A stretch of DNA of 10,305 nucleotides from an uncultured Bacilli bacterium (GTDB taxonomy: Bacteria; Bacillota_I; Bacilli_A; RF39; UBA660): positions 1-10,305 of the forward strand of contig CAKOXR010000030.1 in the NCBI GenBank assembly GCA_934130215.1. The letters are read 5' to 3'. Shown here in pieces: positions 1-6,174 of the stretch. The notes beneath the pieces were generated by a model that saw only the letters and a program-made list of their open reading frames with translations, did no database searches and was not told the origin of the DNA. The stretch's first letter is position 1; each line of letters starts with the position of its first letter. The translations under genes were made by a program, and so were the position numbers.

Positions 1-29
1 AAAAGTTTCCATATGTTAAACAAAAAGCA

Positions 30-69
30 AAAAAAAAGAACTGAATGAAATTATTCTATTTCATTACAG
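30..69 (-). terminator. Intrinsic terminator of rnj, overlapping its stop codon
   Basis: On the minus strand an 8-bp stem (AATGAAAT at 44-51 pairing with ATTTCATT at 58-65, six-base loop) extends, across a one-base bulge, by CTG/CAG at 41-43 and 67-69. It is followed on the minus strand by TT-C and then a run of nine T (29-37). The rnj stop codon at 56-58 lies inside the hairpin. The stem is AT-rich but long. Read on the plus strand the same hairpin is followed by CCCCTTTTT, so it might also stop transcription arriving from the left, though less well. Confidence 0.65.
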
Positions 70-1717
70 CCCCTTTTTCTTCTATTTCTGTAATAATAGG
101 TAATATAATTGGATTTCTACCAGTTTCTGTTTTAATATAATTTGATAAATTAGTAATAATATCAGTTTTAATATCATTTTTGTTTTTCTTAATAGATTTT
201 ATAACAATATTAGAACAAATATTTTCTAAATTCTTTAAAATATTTTCACTTTCATTAACAGTAACAAATCCTCTAGTAGTAATATTAGGTTTAGTTAATA
301 ATGTATTATTTTTAATAGTAGCACAAGCAATAACAATACCATCATTACTCATAGATCTTCTATCTCTCATAACAGAATTAGAAACATCACCTAAACGATT
401 ACCATCAACATAAATATCACTAGCAGGAACACTACCATCCCTTTTAACAACACCTTTATAAATTGATAAAACATCACCATTATTTAAAACAAATGTATTT
501 TCTTCTGGAATTCCACATTCTTGAGCAATTTCAGCATGTCTTTTTAACATTCTATATTCACCATGAACTGGCATAAAATATTTAGGTTTAATTAATCTTA
601 ACATTAATTTTAATTCTTCTTCACTACCATGACCACTAGTATGAATATCATTTAAAGAAGTATTAGTATAAACATTAACACCTTTTAAATATAATTTATT
701 TATAGTTCTAGAAATACTAAGAGCATTACCAGGAATAGCAGACGAAGAAAATATAACAGTATCTCCCTCATGAATCTTAATTTGTTTATGACTACCATCA
801 GCAATTCTTGTTAAAGCAGCCAAAGGTTCACCTTGAGAACCTGTACATAATAAACAAACTTTATTATTTGGTAATTTATTAGCTTCCTCAGGAGTTATGA
901 AAATATCTTTATGTTTTATATAGCCACCTTCAATAGAAATTTCAATATTATTTTCCATACTTCTACCAAAAATAGCAATTTTTCTACCCCTTTTATAACA
1001 TGTATCAACAATATGTTTTAATCTATAAATATTAGAGGCAAATGTAGCAATTATAATTCTACTATCAGTAGAATCAAAAATATCATTTAAAGCTTCATCT
1101 ACCTTTGATTCTGATTTACTCATACCAGGATTTAAAGCATTTGTACTATCACTTAATAATAAAGTAACACCCTTATGACCAATACTTGCCATTTTATGAA
1201 GATTAGCAATTGGTCCAATTGGAGTTAAATCAAACTTAAAATCACCTGTTAAAACTATACTACCATTAGGTGTATGAACACAAATACCATGTGAATCAGG
1301 TATAGAATGGGTAGTAATAAAAAATTCAACATTAAATCTTTTTGTTTTTACTACCGTTTTTTCAGTATAAACAATTAAATTTTTAAAAGGTATATTTTTT
1401 TCTGCTATTTTTTTCCTAATTAAACCACATGCTTGATTAGGAGCATAAATATATGGAATATTAACACTTTGAAGTAATGATACAATTCCACCTATATGAT
1501 CTTCATGACCATGTGTTATAAATAAAGCTTTAATTTTACTTTCATTTTGTTTTAAAAATGTATAATCAGGTATAACATAATCAACACCCTTAATATCACT
1601 TTCTGGAAAAATAACACCAGCATCAATAATAATAATTTCATCATTATGCCAAATAACATACATATTTTTACCAACTTCACATAATCCACCTAAAGCAAAA
1701 ACTTTTGTTTCTTTCAT
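56..1717 (-). CDS. rnj: Ribonuclease J (metallo-beta-lactamase / beta-CASP RNase)
   Basis: This is a 553-residue RNase J, the two-metal ribonuclease that combines endonuclease and 5'-to-3' exonuclease activity in mRNA decay and rRNA maturation in the cytoplasm. The length matches the family (about 555). Visible signatures are the metal-binding HGHEDH motif at residues 69-74, H137 and D141 in THSIPD, D159 in TGDFKFD, the beta-CASP region with TGSQGEP at 292-298, SGHGS at 361-365, and PVHGEYRML at 383-391. The C-terminal domain ends in the family-like stretch PIILPIITEIEE. The start ATG is set by an AAGGAGG ribosome site a few bases upstream (1724-1730). The gene is transcribed divergently from ftsY, from its own promoter, and ends in its own terminator, so it is probably monocistronic. 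Whether it corresponds to J1 or J2 cannot be decided without an alignment; a single paralogue could serve both roles. Confidence 0.96.
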   Translation of the reverse strand: MKETKVFALGGLCEVGKNMYVIWHNDEIIIIDAGVIFPESDIKGVDYVIPDYTFLKQNESKIKALFITHGHEDHIGGIVSLLQSVNIPYIYAPNQACGLIRKKIAEKNIPFKNLIVYTEKTVVKTKRFNVEFFITTHSIPDSHGICVHTPNGSIVLTGDFKFDLTPIGPIANLHKMASIGHKGVTLLLSDSTNALNPGMSKSESKVDEALNDIFDSTDSRIIIATFASNIYRLKHIVDTCYKRGRKIAIFGRSMENNIEISIEGGYIKHKDIFITPEEANKLPNNKVCLLCTGSQGEPLAALTRIADGSHKQIKIHEGDTVIFSSSAIPGNALSISRTINKLYLKGVNVYTNTSLNDIHTSGHGSEEELKLMLRLIKPKYFMPVHGEYRMLKRHAEIAQECGIPEENTFVLNNGDVLSIYKGVVKRDGSVPASDIYVDGNRLGDVSNSVMRDRRSMSNDGIVIACATIKNNTLLTKPNITTRGFVTVNESENILKNLENICSNIVIKSIKKNKNDIKTDIITNLSNYIKTETGRNPIILPIITEIEEKGAVMK

Positions 1718-1754
1718 AAATTTCCTCCTTTCTTTTAAAAATTTTGACTTTATA

Positions 1755-1783
1755 ATTATATACTTTTTTTATTTTTTTTGCAA
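1755..1783 (-). promoter_or_regulatory. Sigma-A-type promoter of rnj
   Basis: Read on the minus strand there is a -35 box TTGCAA (1778-1783), a 17-base A-rich spacer, and a perfect -10 box TATAAT (1755-1760). The predicted start is near 1748, giving a leader of about 30 bases that carries the AAGGAGG ribosome site. It lies back to back with the ftsY promoter. Confidence 0.7.
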
Positions 1784-1813
1784 GTTTATATGGTATTTAC
1801 TTTAGAAATGGTT

Positions 1814-1819
1814 TATAAT
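1814..1819 (+). promoter_or_regulatory. -10 box of the ftsY operon promoter
   Basis: A perfect TATAAT stands 18 bases before the ftsY ATG, giving a predicted transcript start near 1826 and a leader of only about 12 bases. I find no good -35 box 16-18 bases upstream and no TGn extension, so the call rests on the -10 box and on the same -10-to-ATG spacing seen before the acyltransferase gene and ffh. Confidence 0.5.
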
Positions 1820-1825
1820 TACTAT

Positions 1826-1832
1826 AGAGGTG
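1826..1832 (+). promoter_or_regulatory. Ribosome binding site that fixes the ftsY start
   Basis: AGAGGTG ends five bases before the ATG at 1838. It decides against the longer reading frame that opens upstream at 1778, whose first 20 codons would run through the promoter -10 box and which has no ribosome site. Confidence 0.7.
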
Positions 1833-1837
1833 TAAAC

Positions 1838-2812
1838 ATGGGAATATTTGACAAATTTAAGAAAATTTTTAATAAACCTGATATAAATGAATATGATAAA
1901 GCATTAGAAAAAACAAGAAATAATTTTACATCAAAATTAGGAAATTTATCAAAAAAATATAAAGAATTAACTACTGAATATTTTGAAGAATTAGAAGAAA
2001 TATTAATAATGGCTGATATTGGTGTAGATACAGTTATGAAATTAGTTGATAAATTAAAGAAAAGAGTAAAGGAAGAAAAAATAACAAGTCCTGAAGAATT
2101 AAAAGAAATAATTGTAGATGAAATGTTTATAATATATGTTGATGGAGATATTTTAACAAATAAAATAAATATTAATAAAGAAGGACCAACTGTATTATTA
2201 TTTGTTGGTGTAAATGGTGTTGGAAAAACAACTACAATTGGTAAAATAGCATATCAATTAGTAAAAAAAGGTAAAAAAGTTTTATTAATAGCAGGAGATA
2301 CATTTAGAGCAGGAGCTATTGAACAAATACAAGAATGGGGAAGAAAATCAGGAGCAGATGTTTATTATAAAGAAAAAGCTGATCCAGCAAGTGTTGTTTA
2401 TGATGGTTTAGTAAAAGGTAAAGATTATGATATTATTTTAATTGATACAGCAGGAAGATTACAAAATAAAGTTAATTTAATGAATGAACTTTCTAAAATT
2501 AATAAAGTAATAAAACAAATAATACCATCAGCACCACATGAAACATTATTAGTGCTAGATGCAACAACTGGTCAAAATGGTATATCACAAGCTAAAAACT
2601 TCAAAGAAATAACAAATATAACAGGAATTGTTTTAACAAAACTAGATGGAAGTGCAAAAGGTGGAATAGTACTTGCTATAAAAGATGAAGTTAAAATACC
2701 AGTAAAATATATTGGATTAGGAGAAGGATATAACGATTTAAAATCGTTTGATATTGAAGCATATATTTATGGCTTATTTAAGGATCTAGGTGATAAATAT
2801 GATGAAAAGTAA
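1838..2812 (+). CDS. ftsY: Signal recognition particle receptor FtsY
   Basis: FtsY is the membrane-bound SRP receptor: its GTPase pairs with Ffh to hand translating ribosomes to the Sec translocon. From the ATG at 1838 the protein has 324 residues. It shows a short basic amphipathic N-terminus (MGIFDKFKKIF) likely to touch the membrane, a helical N domain to about residue 100, then the G domain: P-loop GVNGVGKTTT at 124-133, GDTFRAGA at 153-160, DTAGR at 203-207, TKLDGSAKGG at 267-276 and GLGEG at 293-297. The acidic A domain seen in E. coli is absent, giving the minimal NG form usual in Gram-positives. It is the first gene of an operon; its last 14 bases overlap the following membrane-protein gene. 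The in-frame extension from 1778 is rejected because it overlaps the promoter. Confidence 0.96.
   Translation: MGIFDKFKKIFNKPDINEYDKALEKTRNNFTSKLGNLSKKYKELTTEYFEELEEILIMADIGVDTVMKLVDKLKKRVKEEKITSPEELKEIIVDEMFIIYVDGDILTNKININKEGPTVLLFVGVNGVGKTTTIGKIAYQLVKKGKKVLLIAGDTFRAGAIEQIQEWGRKSGADVYYKEKADPASVVYDGLVKGKDYDIILIDTAGRLQNKVNLMNELSKINKVIKQIIPSAPHETLLVLDATTGQNGISQAKNFKEITNITGIVLTKLDGSAKGGIVLAIKDEVKIPVKYIGLGEGYNDLKSFDIEAYIYGLFKDLGDKYDEK
2788..2793 (+). promoter_or_regulatory. Ribosome binding site inside the ftsY 3' end
   Basis: AGGTGA lies within the last ftsY codons, five bases before the ATG at 2799 and eight before the ATG at 2802. Both spacings work, so the start of the following gene is ambiguous by one codon. 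The GTG at 2790 overlaps this site and is a poor start. Confidence 0.45.
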
Positions 2813-3098
2813 TACAGAAAGTTATAAAGTTTCAAAAAAAATAAGGGATTATAAAATAAAAGATTGGTTATTTTTATTACAAATATTAATGCTTATAATT
2901 ACAATTGGTATATTTATTTATACATATTTATTTATACATAAATATTATTTTTTAACTGATTTTTCAGTAGGTTTACTTTTATTAATATTTGGATTAAACA
3001 ATAATAAAATTTATAAAAGAAAAAATTTTACAAAAGTTTATATCTTTTTTGCTATTTTTTTTATAATATCTGGTATATGGAGTATATTTAATGGATAA
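2799..3098 (+). CDS. Small three-helix membrane protein of unknown function
   Basis: A protein of 99 residues (98 if the next ATG is used). A basic, hydrophilic N-terminus of about 20 residues is followed by three hydrophobic segments: roughly residues 24-46, 51-66 and 79-96, separated by short polar loops including a basic loop (NNNKIYKRKN). This resembles the general plan of small Firmicutes membrane proteins such as the DUF3953/YczI type, but the likeness is only in topology and I do not claim membership. It overlaps ftsY by 14 bases and ylxM by 8 bases, so it is translationally coupled to both and is a real gene rather than a chance frame. Its place between the SRP receptor and the SRP-associated YlxM suggests a link to membrane insertion, which is inference from position only. 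Confidence 0.75.
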   Translation: MMKSNTESYKVSKKIRDYKIKDWLFLLQILMLIITIGIFIYTYLFIHKYYFLTDFSVGLLLLIFGLNNNKIYKRKNFTKVYIFFAIFFIISGIWSIFNG

Positions 3099-3381
3099 TA
3101 TTTTAAAATATAACAAATTATTTGATTATTATGGTTCTTTATTAACTGAAAAAGAACAATTATGTTTTAAAGAATACTATTTTGAAAATTTATCATTAAG
3201 TGAAATTGGAAATAATTATAATGTAAGTAGAAATGCTATTCATAAATTAATAAAAAGTTGTGAAACAAAATTAGAGGATTATGAAAATAAATTAGGTATA
3301 ATTAAAAGAGATGAAAAAATAAAAGAATATTTAAATGAAATAAAAGATGAAAGGGTTTCTAAAATATTAGAAATAATGTGA
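3091..3381 (+). CDS. ylxM: YlxM family helix-turn-helix protein (UPF0122), SRP-associated
   Basis: A 96-residue protein of the YlxM / UPF0122 family. In streptococci YlxM has been reported to bind the SRP and modulate its GTPase activity; the fold is a sigma-factor region-4-like helix-turn-helix. The hallmark core is visible at residues 28-53 (YYFENLSLSEIG, then VSRNAIHKLI), followed by a charged helical C-terminal half. The length matches the family (about 100-110). The start is backed by GGAG at 3079-3082, eight bases before the ATG, and it overlaps the preceding gene by 8 bases. It ends in TGA, the only TGA stop here, just three bases before the herA ATG and in the same reading frame as herA. 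In many relatives ylxM is immediately followed by ffh; here ffh begins about 6.1 kb downstream. Confidence 0.9.
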   Translation: MDNILKYNKLFDYYGSLLTEKEQLCFKEYYFENLSLSEIGNNYNVSRNAIHKLIKSCETKLEDYENKLGIIKRDEKIKEYLNEIKDERVSKILEIM

Positions 3382-3384
3382 TTT

Positions 3385-5142
3385 ATGTTTGGAAAAATAT
3401 TATATATTGGAGATAATATAGCACGAGTATCATTAGTTGAAGGAACAGTTTTAAATGATATAATGAATTTACATGTTATATTTGAAGATGAAAAAAAACA
3501 AATACTAGGAGAAGTAGATGATATAAGTTCAAATGAAATTAAAATATCTTTTTTAGGAGAAATAGTAAACGGTAAATTTATAGGTGGTGTAATTAGAAAG
3601 CCAAGTTTAACAAGTAAAATAAGACCAATAGATACAAATGAAATGAGAATGATTGTAGGTTCTACTGAACCAGATACAATGCTTCTGGGATATTCTCCTC
3701 TTTATGATGATTGTCCAGTTAGAATAAAATACAATGATTTATTTAGTAATCATATGGCAATATTTGGTAATACTGGATCTGGTAAATCATGTGGAGTTGC
3801 TCGATTACTTCAAAATGTATTTAATAATAAAAATTATTTACCTTTTAGATCAAATATATTCTTATTTGATGCTTATGGAGAATATCATAATGCATTTAGA
3901 GATATAAATAAATATAACCCAAATTTAAATTTTAAATATTATACAACAAACCTTCATGATGTAGAAGGAGAAATATTAAACATACCATTATGGTTATTAG
4001 ATGTTGATGATATGGCTATATTACTAGGAGCTACTAATCATGGTCAAATTACTATTCTTGAAAGAGCATTAAAATTAGTTGCTATTTTTGCAGAAAATGG
4101 AGAAGATTCTCGTAAATATAAAAATCATTTAATTGCAAAAGCAATTATGACAATACTTTATACAAATCAAACATCAGCATCAAAAAGAAATGATATATTT
4201 AGTATTATTCAAACATGTTCAACACCTGAATTTAATTTAGAATCTATAATACAAGGAGTTGGATATCAAAGAAGATTTAGAGAATGTTTTGTAATTGATA
4301 CAGCAGGTAACTTTTGTGAAAGTGTTTTAATTACTCAATATATTCAAGGATTTATAGATGAAGAATTAGAAAAATATGAAGCAAAAAGTATAGGATATTA
4401 TACCCTAGAAGACTTTGAACAAGCACTATCATTTACTTTAATAAGTGAAGGATTTTTAAGAAATGAACAAACATATGGTGATGCTGTAACATTAAAGGTA
4501 AAACTACATGCTTTAGTAATAGGGGAAAATTCAAATTATTTTAAAGTACCATCTTATATATCAAGAGAAAAATATATAGCTTCTTTAATATCAAGTGGAA
4601 ATAAAAAAGTTCAAATAATAAATTTTAATCTAGAAGAAGTAGATGATCATTTTGCCAAAGCTGTTACAAAAATATTTACAAAAATGTTATTTAATTTTTC
4701 AAAATCATTAAAATCAAGAGCATCAATACCATTTCATATATTTTTGGAAGAAGCACATAGATATGTTAAAAATGATGAAGATTCATACTTAATTGGTTAT
4801 AATATATTTGAAAGAGTCGCAAAAGAAGGAAGAAAATATGGAGTAATGTTAAATCTAATTTCTCAAAGACCTGTTGAACTATCTGAAACAGTCATATCTC
4901 AATGTAGCAATTTCCTAATTTTCAAAATGAATCATCCAAGAGACCTAGAATATATTAAAATGATGCTTCCAAATATTAATAATGAAATAGTTGAAAAACA
5001 AAAATCTTTACAACCAGGTACTTGTGTAGCTTTTGGTAAAGCATTTAAAATACCAATGATTGTTAAAATGCAAATGCCAGATCCAGCACCTTATAGTTCT
5101 AGTTGTGATATATATGAAACATGGAAAGCAAATAGAGGATAA
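3385..5142 (+). CDS. HerA-type hexameric ATPase / DNA translocase (DUF87 family)
   Basis: A 585-residue ATPase of the HerA/FtsK/VirB4 superfamily. The N-terminal ~70 residues look like the HAS-barrel that precedes HerA ATPase domains (DNIARVSLVEG near the start). The ATPase core has Walker A GNTGSGKS at 128-135, FDAYGEY at 161-167, Walker B IFLEEAHRY at 452-460 with acidic E455/E456, and a following GRKYGVMLNLISQRP stretch (482-496) carrying the conserved glutamine and a likely arginine finger. Known HerA proteins form hexamers on DNA, with the nuclease NurA in archaea or with other effectors in bacterial phage defence. No nuclease gene adjoins it here, so its partner and role are unknown. 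No membrane segment is visible. There is no clear ribosome site; translation probably re-initiates from ylxM, whose TGA is three bases upstream. It is the last gene of the ftsY operon. Confidence 0.88.
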   Translation: MFGKILYIGDNIARVSLVEGTVLNDIMNLHVIFEDEKKQILGEVDDISSNEIKISFLGEIVNGKFIGGVIRKPSLTSKIRPIDTNEMRMIVGSTEPDTMLLGYSPLYDDCPVRIKYNDLFSNHMAIFGNTGSGKSCGVARLLQNVFNNKNYLPFRSNIFLFDAYGEYHNAFRDINKYNPNLNFKYYTTNLHDVEGEILNIPLWLLDVDDMAILLGATNHGQITILERALKLVAIFAENGEDSRKYKNHLIAKAIMTILYTNQTSASKRNDIFSIIQTCSTPEFNLESIIQGVGYQRRFRECFVIDTAGNFCESVLITQYIQGFIDEELEKYEAKSIGYYTLEDFEQALSFTLISEGFLRNEQTYGDAVTLKVKLHALVIGENSNYFKVPSYISREKYIASLISSGNKKVQIINFNLEEVDDHFAKAVTKIFTKMLFNFSKSLKSRASIPFHIFLEEAHRYVKNDEDSYLIGYNIFERVAKEGRKYGVMLNLISQRPVELSETVISQCSNFLIFKMNHPRDLEYIKMMLPNINNEIVEKQKSLQPGTCVAFGKAFKIPMIVKMQMPDPAPYSSSCDIYETWKANRG

Positions 5143-5161
5143 AAAAAAATCCTCTTTTTAT
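5134..5161 (+). terminator. Intrinsic terminator of the ftsY-herA operon
   Basis: A 7-bp stem (AGAGGAT at 5134-5140, ATCCTCT at 5149-5155) closes an eight-A loop and runs into a T tract (5155-5159, with further Ts after an A). The herA stop codon TAA (5140-5142) begins on the last base of the left arm. It separates this operon from the promoter that starts at once afterwards. Confidence 0.8.
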
Positions 5162-5191
5162 TTGTAAAAATATATAATTGTATGTTATAAT
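5162..5191 (+). promoter_or_regulatory. Promoter of the acyltransferase-kinase-like-serpin operon
   Basis: A -35 box TTGTAA (5162-5167), an 18-base spacer, and a perfect TATAAT (5186-5191) preceded by the extended element TGT (5183-5185). The predicted start is near 5198, directly at the AGGGGG ribosome site, so the leader would be only about 12 bases. The -35 box begins within the tail of the preceding terminator, so the two units are packed with no spare sequence. Confidence 0.75.
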
Positions 5192-5209
5192 ACAAATAGG
5201 GGGAAATTT

Positions 5210-6160
5210 ATGAATGATTTCAAAAAATTAAATTATATTGATAGGAGACAATTATCAATTGAACAACTTGTAAAATACTATGCTGAATACAGAATCTATT
5301 GCTATAATAAAAAAGATGAATTAAAAGGAATTGAATTAAGAAAAAAAATGCATTTTTTAATTAATTTAATTTTAGAAACAGATAGAAAATTATCAAAAGA
5401 AGAAAATATAATAATAGCAAATGATAATAAAGCAAGTAAAACAGAACCAAAAATATTTGCATGTACACATATTGGTGGAAATGATATTCAAAGAACATTT
5501 CAAGTTATTAAAGAACCAGCTTACTTAATGTTAGGAGACCCAGGAATATTATATAGAAAACTAATATACCAAGGATTAAAATTAAATGGAGTTATACCAT
5601 TAGAAACAAAAAATAAGCAAGATAGAAAAGTCGCTTACAATAGATCTTTAGAACTCTTAAAAAAAGGTGGTAATTTACTAATTTATCCTGAAGGAGCATG
5701 GAATGTTTCACCAAATGAATTAGTAATGAAAACATTTGTTGGAACAGTTAGAATGGCTAAAGAAGCAGGAGTTCCAATTGTTCCAATAGCAGTTGAACAA
5801 TATGAAAATAAATTTTTATTTAATATTGGTCAAAATTATGGAATTAATAAAAACACCAATAAAACAGAAAAAGAATTAAATATCGAATTAAGAGATAAAT
5901 TAGCAACACTAAAATGGCAAATATTAGAAACTCAACTAATGTTAAAAAGAAAAGATGTACCAAATGATTATTTATTTGATTTTCAAGACCAAATAATACA
6001 AAAATGTAATTATGGTTATGGTTTTTCATTAGAGGATGCTCTAAGTGAAAGATTCCATGATAAAAATATTGTATCAGAAGATGAAGTTTATAAATTCATG
6101 AAACATCTCGATATTAATAAAAATAATGCATTTTTATTAAGAAATAAACCAAAAATATAA
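5210..6160 (+). CDS. PlsC-type acyltransferase family protein
   Basis: A 316-residue protein with a 1-acyl-glycerol-3-phosphate acyltransferase (PlsC/LPLAT) domain, which moves an acyl chain onto a glycerolipid or other acceptor at the membrane face. The catalytic HxxxxD motif is H87-D92 in THIGGND, the acceptor-binding motif is YPEGAW at 159-164 with E161, and the hydrophobic PIVPIAV at 189-195 matches the last PlsC block. Unlike typical PlsC (about 200-250 residues, N-terminal hydrophobic segment) it has a charged, helical N-terminal region of about 75 residues, no membrane segment, and about 110 further residues (205-316) that I cannot assign. The substrate is therefore unknown; it may not be the housekeeping phosphatidate synthase. 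The start follows AGGGGG (5198-5203) at six bases. It is the first gene of a three-gene unit and stands 14 bases before the kinase-like gene. Confidence 0.85.
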   Translation: MNDFKKLNYIDRRQLSIEQLVKYYAEYRIYCYNKKDELKGIELRKKMHFLINLILETDRKLSKEENIIIANDNKASKTEPKIFACTHIGGNDIQRTFQVIKEPAYLMLGDPGILYRKLIYQGLKLNGVIPLETKNKQDRKVAYNRSLELLKKGGNLLIYPEGAWNVSPNELVMKTFVGTVRMAKEAGVPIVPIAVEQYENKFLFNIGQNYGINKNTNKTEKELNIELRDKLATLKWQILETQLMLKRKDVPNDYLFDFQDQIIQKCNYGYGFSLEDALSERFHDKNIVSEDEVYKFMKHLDINKNNAFLLRNKPKI

Positions 6161-6174
6161 AAAGAGGGTAATTT

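Noticed and set aside
180..413. Open frame of 77 codons on the plus strand
   Set aside because: It lies wholly antisense to the well-supported RNase J gene, has no ribosome site, and its hydrophobic composition is what the complement of an AT-rich gene gives.
1778..1837. Upstream extension of ftsY by 20 codons
   Set aside because: It would run through the TATAAT at 1814-1819, has no ribosome site, and the ATG at 1838 has both a good site and the expected FtsY N-terminus.
3379..3381. Possible alternative code with TGA as tryptophan (Mycoplasma-like)
   Set aside because: All 12 tryptophans I count in the window are TGG, and no reading frame contains an internal TGA; in an AT-rich genome using that code TGA would be common.
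5844..6029. Open frame of 61 codons on the minus strand
   Set aside because: Antisense to the acyltransferase gene, with no ribosome site or recognisable motif.
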